Positions 26,176-34,700 are shown, numbered from the stretch's first letter. The stretch: 64,000 bases of DNA from CALBJU01 sp965247125 (GCA_965247125.1 CBDFGO010000001.1:620001-684000); one strand, 5' to 3'. The notes: generated by a model from the letters alone, not told the origin. Numbers and translations: made by a program.

Positions 26176-27399
26176 TTATTGGTCCGAAGAATGTGGTTTG
26201 AACAAAGACGAACCAGCAAGTGACGCAAAAGATCTTTTGCTGGCCCCCGCCATCGCTTTGTCCATGTCAGATTGCGTAATTACACGAAGTCCGTGGCGCG
26301 ACGCATAGGCGGTAAGTCCCTTTATGACTTTGTTTCGAATGAACTCGATCGGGATTTTGTCCAACCTGTTCGAGACAGGGTCGGAGAACGATACATCCCA
26401 CTGACCCGGTGCCTCCATTGAGCCCGGTTGGTACCTGCAGGCAGGGTCTTCGGCGAGATAGTCTCCGGTAGCTGAGTATGCCCGACAGCGACAGCCGCCG
26501 CACAACTCATTGAACTCGCACGCGCCGCAGCGCCCCTTGAGCTTGGAGATGTCGCGAAGATCGCTGAACACCGAAGAGGTGTCCCAGACTTCGGTGAACG
26601 ATTGGGATCGAACATTTCCTGCCACCACATCCATGTATGGACAGGGCGTTACGTTTCCTTCGGGGGTAATTCGGCAGTATTCAGTGCCCGCCATGCATCC
26701 GCCACTCTCGAGGCCTCCACCGCCCATCTCATACGAAAGCTGTTTGAACTGCGGAGCGCACTTGGCCCTCACGAGCATCGGTTCAAAGTCATTCTGATAC
26801 TCGATAAGTTCGCGGAGGCACTCTTCCGTTTCCCCGGCCGTGAGGTCATTCAACTCCATCCCCCTGCCTGTCTTGACGAGGAAGTAGACGTTGAATGACC
26901 ACGCGTCTTTGCTGCGGGCGAAAGCCAACAGATCTTTCAACTCGTCCCGGTTGTCTGCCATGATGGAAGACTGTACCAGGACTTCAAGGCCGTGCTCACG
27001 GCAAATTTCGAGTGCCCGGACCGAGTGCTTCCAGGCATTTGAGCCGCCTCGAAATGCATTGTGGCGGGCCGGGTCAACGGAGTCGATGCTGATACCGACA
27101 CCCTTAATGCCGCAATCGACCATTTTTTTGGCGACGTACTCGTTCACCAGCACTCCGTTGGTGCCCATCACTACCCACATTCCCAGACTCGAAGCCTTCG
27201 AAGCGATGTCGTAAATATCCCGCCGAAGAAGGGGTTCGCCGCCGGTAAGGATCAGCATCTCGGTTCCGAGTGCCTTCATCTCGTCGATGAGCGCAAGACA
27301 CTCCTCGGTGCTCAGCTCGTCGTCAGCGCTTGAACCCGCATCCATGTAGCAATGTGGACAGGTCAGATTACACTTCTTGGTGAGATTCCAAGACACCAA
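26176..27399 (-). CDS. Radical SAM/SPASM protein (NirJ/AhbD-like) with C-terminal PCP_red domain
   Basis: The 407-residue enzyme has the radical SAM cluster C10-x3-C14-x2-C17 in KKCNLTCPHCY, the GGEPLLRRDI SAM loop and a SPASM auxiliary-cluster region with several cysteines (CGACEFNELCGGCRCRAY). The N-terminus resembles NirJ/AhbC/AhbD, which act on siroheme-derived tetrapyrroles in heme d1 and alternative heme synthesis. Residues 334-385 add a PCP_red domain (DKIPIEFIRNKVIKGL), absent from those enzymes. The first standard start is TTG at 27399, but upstream in-frame codons (EAKRPYRPA) look conserved, so the true start could be a rare codon. It may modify a cofactor for the adjacent cytochromes. 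Confidence 0.8.
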   Translation of the reverse strand: MVSWNLTKKCNLTCPHCYMDAGSSADDELSTEECLALIDEMKALGTEMLILTGGEPLLRRDIYDIASKASSLGMWVVMGTNGVLVNEYVAKKMVDCGIKGVGISIDSVDPARHNAFRGGSNAWKHSVRALEICREHGLEVLVQSSIMADNRDELKDLLAFARSKDAWSFNVYFLVKTGRGMELNDLTAGETEECLRELIEYQNDFEPMLVRAKCAPQFKQLSYEMGGGGLESGGCMAGTEYCRITPEGNVTPCPYMDVVAGNVRSQSFTEVWDTSSVFSDLRDISKLKGRCGACEFNELCGGCRCRAYSATGDYLAEDPACRYQPGSMEAPGQWDVSFSDPVSNRLDKIPIEFIRNKVIKGLTAYASRHGLRVITQSDMDKAMAGASKRSFASLAGSSLFKPHSSDQ

Positions 27400-27459
27400 T
27401 GCCGGTCGGTATGGTCGCTTCGCTTCGATTCTTCCTCACTTCCCCAGAGATAATGTGAC

Positions 27460-28974
27460 TCAGGCGCTGCCGTCTGAATATTTACGACGAATCAGCGTTG
27501 TAGCTCCGAGACCAAGCAGCAACGTTATCAGTCCATACATGGCCATCGGGCCCAGAGGTGATTCCGTTTCAGCAGGTTCGAGATACAGATACGTCCAGGA
27601 GGTGAGCCCCCTTCGGTTGCCCCGTTCCCGACTGAATCCATCCCAGACGGAAAAGAGAACGGGTGCGAAAGTAGCATCCTCAAACGTTATTTGCCCATCG
27701 AGGGTACGGTCGCGCTTGATGATGATGGTCCACTGGCCATCCTCGTACGAGGCAGACGTCTCATACTCCATGCCTGAGGCTACCAGATTGCCACTGCCAT
27801 TTCCGACGAAGTGATCGGTCTGACCAGTGGCCATGTCTGCAAACAATACATCGACCGAGTTGCTTGTGTCCCCAAACAACAAGTACGGAAGCCCCCCACC
27901 GGACGCATCCCCCGATGGAAATTGAACGGCGACGGCGTCAGAAAACGCCTGGGTGGTGTCCGTGTCATTCGGCCAGATAGGTACTTCCAGACCCGGACTA
28001 TTGAGGCCATTGGTCTGAGCACTCATGTCATTCCACTGCAACATGATGCCAATGTGGTCCGCGTTGTGCATGGCCCGCACGGCCAGTGCGTTAACACCTG
28101 GAAAAAAGGAGCGCCCCGGCTCTATAACCTGACCAACCAGTGGGAAAAAAGCCTCTGGAGCTTCAGAAAATGTTCCTGCACCCGCTGACGGATCGATTTC
28201 GTCGACGGTGGGGACGCTGGTGGCATAGGTAGCATAATCGGCTTCATCCCGCGAGAGGGAGTGGACGTAATTTACTAGCGCCCACTGATCTTCGATTGGC
28301 TGGATGTCAAAAGCTGGCATTGGAGACCCGTCGAGGCCGGTCGTAAATGTCCGATAGATATCGGAGCGCGCGCTCCCCCCTCGGAACGTCCAGCGCTTGG
28401 TGAGGTCAGCCGCGCGAATCGGAATGTCCCACTGATCAGTCAGTGTAGGTCCGGAGGGGCCATCGCCTCTTCCAAGATCACCATGGCAGTCCATGCAAGA
28501 GTTTTCCAGAAAAACCTCCCGTCCTCGCGCGATAGATTCATCTGTGATGGAGGGTGGGCTCGGCATATCCAGAGCGGTGACCTCTGCGAATGGACCGGAA
28601 AAAAAGTCAGAAAATGTTTTGATGTAGTACATCAAGTTGTCCACCTCTTGCTCGGACAACTGCGGCCATGGCGGCATCCCGGTGTACGGCATGCCCTGAC
28701 GAATTGAGCGACGAATGTCGTCATCCGTTGGTAGCTCACCATTTTCGGTCGTTCGAAATTTGAACGTACCGGTCGTGAAGTCTCTCGGTGCAGGTCGCAG
28801 GAAGGCCGTTGCGGAGCCTTCTCCGGCTCCAGTCGCGCCGTGGCAATGGGCGCATTTAGCGGTATACATCAGGCGCCCTGCTTCTCGTTGGGCATCGGTG
28901 CCCAAGTCAACATTTTGAGCGACGCTCGGGGCGACGAAATAAAGCAGCGTCAGGAGTGTTGCTAGAGTTTTCAA
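27460..28974 (-). CDS. Diheme cytochrome c fused to ethylbenzene-dehydrogenase-type heme b domain
   Basis: The 504-residue exported protein has a signal peptide (MKTLATLLTLLYFVAPSVAQ), two cytochrome c motifs (CAHCH at 41-45, CMDCH at 160-164), then an EB_dh domain (about 270-460, starting ARAMHNADHIGIMLQWND) like the heme b subunit of DMSO-reductase-type enzymes such as NxrC, ClrC and EbdC. A C-terminal helix (about 478-497) with RRK anchors it, the bulk facing the periplasm. TTG at 28974 starts within the upstream stop (TTGA overlap). No molybdenum catalytic subunit is present, so it probably passes electrons within the cytochrome cluster. Confidence 0.85.
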   Translation of the reverse strand: MKTLATLLTLLYFVAPSVAQNVDLGTDAQREAGRLMYTAKCAHCHGATGAGEGSATAFLRPAPRDFTTGTFKFRTTENGELPTDDDIRRSIRQGMPYTGMPPWPQLSEQEVDNLMYYIKTFSDFFSGPFAEVTALDMPSPPSITDESIARGREVFLENSCMDCHGDLGRGDGPSGPTLTDQWDIPIRAADLTKRWTFRGGSARSDIYRTFTTGLDGSPMPAFDIQPIEDQWALVNYVHSLSRDEADYATYATSVPTVDEIDPSAGAGTFSEAPEAFFPLVGQVIEPGRSFFPGVNALAVRAMHNADHIGIMLQWNDMSAQTNGLNSPGLEVPIWPNDTDTTQAFSDAVAVQFPSGDASGGGLPYLLFGDTSNSVDVLFADMATGQTDHFVGNGSGNLVASGMEYETSASYEDGQWTIIIKRDRTLDGQITFEDATFAPVLFSVWDGFSRERGNRRGLTSWTYLYLEPAETESPLGPMAMYGLITLLLGLGATTLIRRKYSDGSA

Positions 28975-29783
28975 TGGACTTCCTCGCTCACTCGTGGTCG
29001 TTGCCCGGTATAATCGTAGAGGAAGATGATCACGTCCCACATTTCCTCCTCGGTCAGAAAATTCTCCCAGGCCGGCATGGCAGAAAGCCACGGCGTCGAT
29101 TCATTTGGAAGACCGGGTCCGCCTTTGGCCACGCGCCAGTAGAGATAGGACTCCTGAAGCATGGCGATGGTGGTGGCGTCCTGAAAATTAGCCGGGATGG
29201 GGTCCAGCCCATGGGCGAACTGTCCGTCTCCTTCCATATTGTCTCCATGACAGAAGACGCAGTTCTGGTAGTACACGCGTCTCCCGTTTTCCACGTGCAT
29301 CGAAAAGGCGTCAGGATCAGACGATTCCAGTTCACGATAGGGGTTGTGGCCTTCAACCACATTGAACGGCGATCCGTTTACTGTGATTGTATTGGGAGGC
29401 ACCGGGTGGATGGTGCGACCGGAAATAGGTGGCTCAGGCGCCTGGGTCATATTCAGATACACCTTGAAGGAAACCAGCAGCGGAAGAGCGATCAAGACGC
29501 CAATGAGTGCGCCCGTGTAGCGCTTATCTACGACGAAGGTGACAATGGTATTTGCCATTTCCTTCATGCGGCCATTTCCGGCGGTCAGGTAGGTAACAAG
29601 TGCCAGGGTGATAATGGCCATGAACATGGACAGAATCGAAGAGGGTAGGGGCGGATCAATTCCGTAACTCAGGCCGACAAACAGGCCAACCCATATTCCG
29701 GCCGCCCACGCAAGAGAGTTCGCTTTCAAAAAACGAAGTCCTATCCAGGCGGCAATAATGGCAAGTATGACCAGCGGATTCAC
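28971..29783 (-). CDS. Membrane-anchored monoheme cytochrome c
   Basis: The 270-residue protein starts with GTG and has four hydrophobic helices (about 4-19, 22-40, 48-67, 92-110) followed by a periplasmic cytochrome c domain with heme motif CVFCH at 175-179 and later TPWLSAMPAWENFLTEEEMW, the methionine-ligand region. The four-helix anchor on a c-type cytochrome is not the usual single anchor. It overlaps the EB_dh cytochrome by 4 bases and lies 13 bases after the diheme cytochrome, so the three cytochromes are made together with the CydA-like subunit and probably form one complex. Confidence 0.85.
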   Translation of the reverse strand: MNPLVILAIIAAWIGLRFLKANSLAWAAGIWVGLFVGLSYGIDPPLPSSILSMFMAIITLALVTYLTAGNGRMKEMANTIVTFVVDKRYTGALIGVLIALPLLVSFKVYLNMTQAPEPPISGRTIHPVPPNTITVNGSPFNVVEGHNPYRELESSDPDAFSMHVENGRRVYYQNCVFCHGDNMEGDGQFAHGLDPIPANFQDATTIAMLQESYLYWRVAKGGPGLPNESTPWLSAMPAWENFLTEEEMWDVIIFLYDYTGQRPRVSEEVH

Positions 29784-29796
29784 TTATTCACCCCCG

Positions 29797-30606
29797 TTAT
29801 TGACCCGTTTTCGTTGCAAGGTAGTCGACGAGAGACTTCAACTCCTCCGTCGATACGTTCTGGTAGAAACCCGAAGCGTTCAGCATGGCGGCCATCGCGG
29901 CGCCAGGATATCCCTCCGCAATGGTTGCGTCCGGATCCATTATGGCCTCGTAGATTTCCGCCTTTGATAGCCGCGATCCGGCGTCATAAAGACTGGGGCC
30001 GACCATCCTGGTCGCGTCATCTATTGCGTGGCAGGTACTGCACGCATAGTTGGTGAATACACCGGTACCGTCCAGCGCTTCGCCCGATGCGGCCGCGGCA
30101 GTCGGTGTGGAAGGAGCTGACCCCTCCTCTGATTGCCACTGAAGCTGAGTGTCCAGCGTTACCGTAGGTTCGCCGCCCAAGCTTTGCAAGTACGCTATGA
30201 CCGCAAGTATCTCGTTGTCAGACAGGTCGATGGGCGGATTCGATATGACGGGCATTCCGGGAAGAAATCCTTCTACAACAAATGCGTTCGGATCGTAGAG
30301 CGATTCAGCCAAATAGTCAACCGCAGACATTCCCGCAATCTGGGCACCTGCGCGCCCACCAATTCCACCAAGGTCGGGGAACCGGAGACCATCACCAGGA
30401 GAGCCGACGGTGTGACACGTGAGACAGGTGCCCTTTCCACCCATTATCTCTTCTCCGGCGGCAGCCAGCTCCAATGGAGTCATGTCACCCGCAAAGTCGG
30501 TGCTCGTGGGCGGGTACGTAATTTTCTGAGGTACCTGCAGGCCAACGTAGGCGTAAAAGGCCAGCACGCAGATAACGAATACGAATATCTTGAGTACGTT
30601 GGTCAT
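29797..30606 (-). CDS. Membrane-anchored diheme cytochrome c
   Basis: The 269-residue protein has an N-terminal membrane anchor (residues 5-23) and two cytochrome c domains with motifs CLTCH (61-65) and CSTCH (189-193), joined by an Ala/Ser/Thr-rich linker (SAPSTPTAAAASGE). Methionine ligands are plausible in FLPGMPVISNPP and PGAAMAAML. Its ATG overlaps the end of the CydA-like gene (ATGA), which indicates tight coupling. It could take electrons from the EB_dh cytochrome or cupredoxin and hand them to either oxidase; direction is not readable. Confidence 0.87.
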   Translation of the reverse strand: MTNVLKIFVFVICVLAFYAYVGLQVPQKITYPPTSTDFAGDMTPLELAAAGEEIMGGKGTCLTCHTVGSPGDGLRFPDLGGIGGRAGAQIAGMSAVDYLAESLYDPNAFVVEGFLPGMPVISNPPIDLSDNEILAVIAYLQSLGGEPTVTLDTQLQWQSEEGSAPSTPTAAAASGEALDGTGVFTNYACSTCHAIDDATRMVGPSLYDAGSRLSKAEIYEAIMDPDATIAEGYPGAAMAAMLNASGFYQNVSTEELKSLVDYLATKTGQ

Positions 30607-32441
30607 CCGGCGGCCTCCACGGATTCATTCCGCTTCTGTTTTGATTTCCAGGGCTCCTTATTCGTTAGCCCCGTCAACCAGAAAACAGTGGCAATGAAGA
30701 CGAAAAAGATAAAGACCGTCACAGAAACCACAATCGCTGCGTAGCCAATTGTTGGAGTAAAGGCGTCCACCGAAGTGTCTTCAAGTACGCCATAAACATG
30801 CCAGTGCTGGCGCATGCCGGCGCGGACATAACCCATCAAGCCCATCGTCCAGGCAAACGTAATCGCGATAAAAAAGAGGGCATACTGAGCCCTGTTTCCA
30901 ATCTCTCCCCAGCGTATTTCACCCGTCTGTCTGGCATTTTTGAATAACAACACATCGATGAATGTTATTGATATCATCGCAAAAAGAACGGACAACACTT
31001 GTGGCACCGAAAGGCCGATGCGCACGGATGCTTCTACGAAGTAGCCGTAGATGCCCAGGAAGATCACGAACAGCGTAACCAACACGAAGATGCCGAGCTG
31101 AATATTCATACCCATCTTCGCCCAGGGTACCGTCGCTTCTTTATTTCCTCGTCTGTATAAAAGGAAACTTATATATGTCGTCAGAATGAGGACATTCACC
31201 GCCGTATTCTTCGCCGACATCACGCCCAAGACCCCGAGTATCGGGTGATGCGATCCACCCATTGCACGCGCTTCTTCGATCGATGCCACGAGGGAGTGCG
31301 GCGTTGCCCAGACGATAAAGCTGATGGTTATGGCGCCAAGCAGGTACTTGATGTACTTACGGAATCGTTCCGCGCCGTCAATCCGTTCCATTGAGACCCA
31401 CAGGTAATAGTTGGCCGCGAGAAACAGATTGCCGATGAGAATCGCCTGGACGATGAAGAGCCACGAGAACGTGCCGCCCATCAGCGTGATACCCAGACTC
31501 TGGGAATAGGCATAAATTTCCTTGCCCAGATAGTAGCCAGCGAAGGGGAGAGGAAGGAATGCGCTGATGGCTACAAAATTTCCCACATAGCCCATCCAAT
31601 CGTAATGTGCCTTGTCCTCAGCTGTTCTGGCTCCCAGATATTTGTACGCGCCGTATGCCGCCGCAATCGACCCACCGAACGCGACATTAGCGATGATCCT
31701 GTGAATGTTGATCGGCATCCAGATGAAGTTGTTCACGGCTCCCCAGAGACTGACCAGTTCGCCCGTTTCGCTGATGCCATTAGGCGTATTCATGAACGTC
31801 AGCCACGCATCCGCGATGAACATGATGGCCGTTCCCACGATGTTCAGCATGACGCCCAGGCCTATATGGACTTTCGGACTGAATTTTCCCCAGCCGTAGT
31901 AGTAACTGTAAAGGAATATTGCTTCCAGGAAGAACAGAGCCACATAGGGCAGAAACGTCCAGCTGAAGATCTTCACCATGTACTGCATGAGCGAGGGATA
32001 AAGAATGATCAACAGGAAGGTCAACATCGCGCCAAGCGCTGCGGTAAAGGAGAACGAAACGGAGAGGAGTTTGACAAATTCGTAGGCCAGGTGGTCGTAC
32101 CGTTCATCCTTGGTCACGTAACCAATGATCTCAATAATGAGCGCGAACATGGGGACGGCGAGTACGAATGCCGCAAACATGAGGTGCAGCTGAGCGATGA
32201 CCCACACGATTGTGCGGCTCCCGATGACGGGAAACTCTCTGTAGTCTGGGTTCGCAGCGTCCTGGGCCTCTTGAATCGGAACGGCGCCGGCAGGAAAAAC
32301 AAAATAGGCGCCCACCAGACACACGATCAGAAACAGAGCACCGAAGGGAATCACTCTCCGCAAATTCAGTCTGCCACCGTGCCCCGGTGAACGTTGGAGT
32401 CTCAGCAGCGGTACAGGCGAATATGGCAATTTAGTTTTCAT
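30603..32441 (-). CDS. CydA-like (cytochrome bd subunit I-like) membrane protein
   Basis: The 612-residue polytopic protein is related to cytochrome bd subunit I. Equivalents of key residues are visible: His86 in AQLHLMFAA, Glu173 in FFLEAIFLYSYYYGW and His247 in NIHRIIANVAFGG. It lacks the GRQPW quinol-loop motif, its C-terminal half is divergent, and no CydB partner is encoded. It is thus like the 'bd-like' oxidases described in some nitrite oxidisers such as Nitrospira. I chose the ATG at 32441, which follows the coxB stop by 8 bases. With three adjacent c-type cytochromes, the electron donor may be cytochrome c rather than quinol (inference). Confidence 0.8.
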   Translation of the reverse strand: MKTKLPYSPVPLLRLQRSPGHGGRLNLRRVIPFGALFLIVCLVGAYFVFPAGAVPIQEAQDAANPDYREFPVIGSRTIVWVIAQLHLMFAAFVLAVPMFALIIEIIGYVTKDERYDHLAYEFVKLLSVSFSFTAALGAMLTFLLIILYPSLMQYMVKIFSWTFLPYVALFFLEAIFLYSYYYGWGKFSPKVHIGLGVMLNIVGTAIMFIADAWLTFMNTPNGISETGELVSLWGAVNNFIWMPINIHRIIANVAFGGSIAAAYGAYKYLGARTAEDKAHYDWMGYVGNFVAISAFLPLPFAGYYLGKEIYAYSQSLGITLMGGTFSWLFIVQAILIGNLFLAANYYLWVSMERIDGAERFRKYIKYLLGAITISFIVWATPHSLVASIEEARAMGGSHHPILGVLGVMSAKNTAVNVLILTTYISFLLYRRGNKEATVPWAKMGMNIQLGIFVLVTLFVIFLGIYGYFVEASVRIGLSVPQVLSVLFAMISITFIDVLLFKNARQTGEIRWGEIGNRAQYALFFIAITFAWTMGLMGYVRAGMRQHWHVYGVLEDTSVDAFTPTIGYAAIVVSVTVFIFFVFIATVFWLTGLTNKEPWKSKQKRNESVEAAG

Positions 32442-32449
32442 GTAAATCT

Positions 32450-33211
32450 TTAGAACGCACCTGAAGCCATATCCTCGAGCCACGCATCGACGTCTTCCAT
32501 GGGTTCAACGGTCACGTAACCCTTCATCTTGTAGTGGCCAATCCCACACAACTGAGCGCACGCAATCTCGTACTCGCCCGCAAGGGTTGGTGTGAACCAA
32601 ATCGGAATGATCAGTCCTGGAATGATATCCTGTTTGACACGCAACTCCGGCACACCGAAGCTGTGAATAACGTCTTTTGAGGACAGGCTGAGTGTCACAG
32701 GTCTATCAAGGGGCAAGTGCAGTTCATCGATCAAGACGACGTCATCCATGGAGGTGGAATCTGACATCACCAGGCCGATCGGATTGGTCGCTGTGTTTAC
32801 CAAATACGGGTCGAGAGGTCCAAAAATGCCATCAGGGCCTGGATAATGGATATTCCATGTGAACTGTTCCGCGATTACGTGTACTTCGAAGGTCGTATTT
32901 GCGACGGGAAACTCGTTCTTGAGCAGTCCCCATATTGGAAACGCGAATCCGACGAGAAGAACAGATTCCACGACGATTACAGCAACTTCCTGAACCTTGG
33001 AAAACGTTCCTTTTGCGCCCTCGTAGCTGGCGACCGGATTCTTGGCCGCTCTGAATCGATAAAGCACATATAAGAAATAGCCGCCCCACCCAATAAAAAG
33101 CAGCAGCATGAGCCAGTGCACAAGTGCCATCATGTAGTCGATGTCAGCTGCGTGAGCAGATGCAGCTTCGGGCATCCCTAATAGATGACTGATGTCTAGA
33201 AGTTCTCTCAT
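32450..33211 (-). CDS. coxB: Cytochrome c oxidase subunit II
   Basis: The 253-residue subunit II has two membrane helices (about 27-50 and 75-96) and a periplasmic CuA cupredoxin domain. CuA ligands are present: His183 (KDVIHSFG), Cys218 and Cys222 (CAQLCGIGH), His226 and Met229. It lacks a fused cytochrome c domain, so it needs a separate donor. It lies 15 bases after a small CxxC membrane protein gene and 8 bases before the CydA-like gene, which places an A-type oxidase and a bd-like protein in one transcript. Confidence 0.93.
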   Translation of the reverse strand: MRELLDISHLLGMPEAASAHAADIDYMMALVHWLMLLLFIGWGGYFLYVLYRFRAAKNPVASYEGAKGTFSKVQEVAVIVVESVLLVGFAFPIWGLLKNEFPVANTTFEVHVIAEQFTWNIHYPGPDGIFGPLDPYLVNTATNPIGLVMSDSTSMDDVVLIDELHLPLDRPVTLSLSSKDVIHSFGVPELRVKQDIIPGLIIPIWFTPTLAGEYEIACAQLCGIGHYKMKGYVTVEPMEDVDAWLEDMASGAF

Positions 33212-33226
33212 GGAGTCAGATCTGGA

Positions 33227-33496
33227 TTATTGGTCGGGCGATTCCGGCGGTGCAGGTCGACATTGTCCATCTTCGAGGGCGACCTCTTTTGAAACAACGT
33301 TTCGAAAGAACGAAATGAAGCCGCCAAATACGACGACAATGGCTACCAGTAGCGCGAGCATGGAAGAAGAAACGGCCGCCACTGCTGGAGCATCGATTCC
33401 GACACCATAGCAACGCGGACAGACACTCGCGAATACGGGCGAAGCCGTAAAGGCGACGAGCGCTGCGAATCCGTATGCAATTTTAGTTCTATCCAT
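33227..33496 (-). CDS. Small exported membrane protein with CxxC, in cox operon
   Basis: The 89-residue protein has a signal-like start (MDRTKIAYGFAALVAFTASPVFAS), then CPRCYG and one transmembrane helix (LALLVAIVVVFGGFISFF), ending in a polar tail. I recognise no family. The CPRC motif just outside the membrane could bind copper or form a disulfide. It lies between coxB and another small membrane protein, so a role as an accessory subunit or in copper insertion is plausible but unproven. The ATG at 33496 is preferred over a TTG four codons upstream. Confidence 0.6.
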   Translation of the reverse strand: MDRTKIAYGFAALVAFTASPVFASVCPRCYGVGIDAPAVAAVSSSMLALLVAIVVVFGGFISFFRNVVSKEVALEDGQCRPAPPESPDQ

Positions 33497-33523
33497 AGTT
33501 GAGTACAACCAGTTCTTGAGCCG

Positions 33524-33721
33524 CTATTGGTAGGGCGAGGATTTCATTTTTTTACGAAATCGTATCCAGTAAAGAACGATACCGACAGTGGCTAACGCGG
33601 CCGTTAAGCTCCACACGAGTCTCATCGGCCCCACCAGCTCGGAATAGGCATAGACCGCAAGAATCGCCGCCAGCACGGCGCTGATACCTATAAAGGCGAG
33701 ATGAAATGATTTGAGTGACAT
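33524..33721 (-). CDS. Small two-helix membrane protein, in cox operon
   Basis: A 65-residue protein made of two hydrophobic helices (FIGISAVLAAILAVYAY and LVWSLTAALATVGIVLYWI) and a basic tail (RFRKKMKSSPYQ). No family is recognised. It sits between the subunit IV gene and the CxxC membrane protein gene with gaps of 22 and 27 bases. It is probably an accessory subunit or assembly peptide of the oxidase. Confidence 0.6.
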   Translation of the reverse strand: MSLKSFHLAFIGISAVLAAILAVYAYSELVGPMRLVWSLTAALATVGIVLYWIRFRKKMKSSPYQ

Positions 33722-33743
33722 GGAGTCTAGAGGGCTGCTTGAG

Positions 33744-34070
33744 TCAAAAGATGTTCGCCATGGCGATCACTCCTTCCTGATCGTTATAGGCCGATATGAA
33801 CAGGATGAACATGATGCCGAGAAAAACAAAGGTCAAAATCAGCAGATGGAAGATCATCTTCTGCTCCGTGATAAGATGCATGAAGTGAGCAGCGACCAAG
33901 CCGCTTTTCAGCGTCGCAATAGCAAGGGCGACGATCAGAGCTGGCCATATCGACAACTCCATATATCCAACGGCTACCGTCACGACCGTCAACACGGCAA
34001 GCGAGCCGAACACGACCAGGTAGGTTCGAACGTGCTTCTTAATGTCTTCGGGGCTATGGGATTCTGACAT
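33744..34070 (-). CDS. Cytochrome c oxidase subunit IV (prokaryotic type)
   Basis: The 108-residue membrane protein has three helices and the family-typical 'K-x-x-L-V-A-x-H-F-M-H-L' segment (LKSGLVAAHFMHLITEQKMIF here) of bacterial COX IV/CyoD-like subunits. It is 3 bases after coxC, in the standard order coxA-coxC-subunit IV. It stabilises the oxidase and has no catalytic residues. Confidence 0.87.
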   Translation of the reverse strand: MSESHSPEDIKKHVRTYLVVFGSLAVLTVVTVAVGYMELSIWPALIVALAIATLKSGLVAAHFMHLITEQKMIFHLLILTFVFLGIMFILFISAYNDQEGVIAMANIF

Positions 34071-34073
34071 GTC

Positions 34074-34691
34074 CTAAAGGAGATAAATGGTCGGAAACAG
34101 GAAGATCCAGACGATATCAACAAAGTGCCAGTAGAGACCGGCTACTTCAATTCTGTGCTTGAACTGCTCCGGGTTCGTCTTCCACATCTTGGCGCCGGGG
34201 CCCCAGAGATAACCGTTGACGATAATGCCACCGACCACGTGGAGCATGTGCAGCCCCGTCAACACAAAGTAAATCGCAAGAAACGTTGATTCTTCGGGGA
34301 GATACCCGTGACTAAATTTGTCGGCGTACTCGAAGTACTTGATGACAAGGAAGCCAAAAGCGCACAGAATCGTGAGACCCATGTACATCTTGTATTTCTT
34401 GAAATCGTTCAGTGCAAGCGAGGCCCAGGCCATGACGATCGTCACGGAGGATGCGATGAGTACCATCGTATTGACTGTTGCCAGAGGGACACTGAGAATA
34501 TCGGCAGCACGCGTGTACATGTGCCCATCGATCATGCCGGGCCAGACGGGCGACCCGACACGCAAGAAGATGTAGGCGGAAAATAGGCCGCCAAAAAGCA
34601 TGATTTCAGATGCGAGAAACAGCCAAATGCCGAGTTTAGCATTGTAAACCCCCGTATCCGGCCGACTCTTTACGGTATAAGGAATGTCCAT
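34074..34691 (-). CDS. coxC: Cytochrome c oxidase subunit III
   Basis: The 205-residue subunit III has five hydrophobic helices. Family signatures are the first helix with LGIWLFLASEIMLFGGLFSA (the 'SE' motif) and the last with GLHMLHVVGGII and HRIEVAGLYWHFVDIVWIFL. It is 9 bases after coxA. It is the short five-helix form usual in bacteria, which helps keep proton uptake efficient. Confidence 0.93.
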   Translation of the reverse strand: MDIPYTVKSRPDTGVYNAKLGIWLFLASEIMLFGGLFSAYIFLRVGSPVWPGMIDGHMYTRAADILSVPLATVNTMVLIASSVTIVMAWASLALNDFKKYKMYMGLTILCAFGFLVIKYFEYADKFSHGYLPEESTFLAIYFVLTGLHMLHVVGGIIVNGYLWGPGAKMWKTNPEQFKHRIEVAGLYWHFVDIVWIFLFPTIYLL

Positions 34692-34700
34692 TATCGAGGG

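Noticed and set aside
20695..27399. Chlorophyll or bacteriochlorophyll synthesis cluster
   Set aside because: PCP_red is only the small C-terminal domain. The nitrogenase-like BchN, BchB and BchL bodies and all other bch genes are absent.
27460..32441. Nitrite oxidoreductase locus
   Set aside because: The EB_dh cytochrome and the bd-like protein recall nitrite oxidisers, but no molybdopterin alpha subunit or Fe-S beta subunit is encoded in the window.
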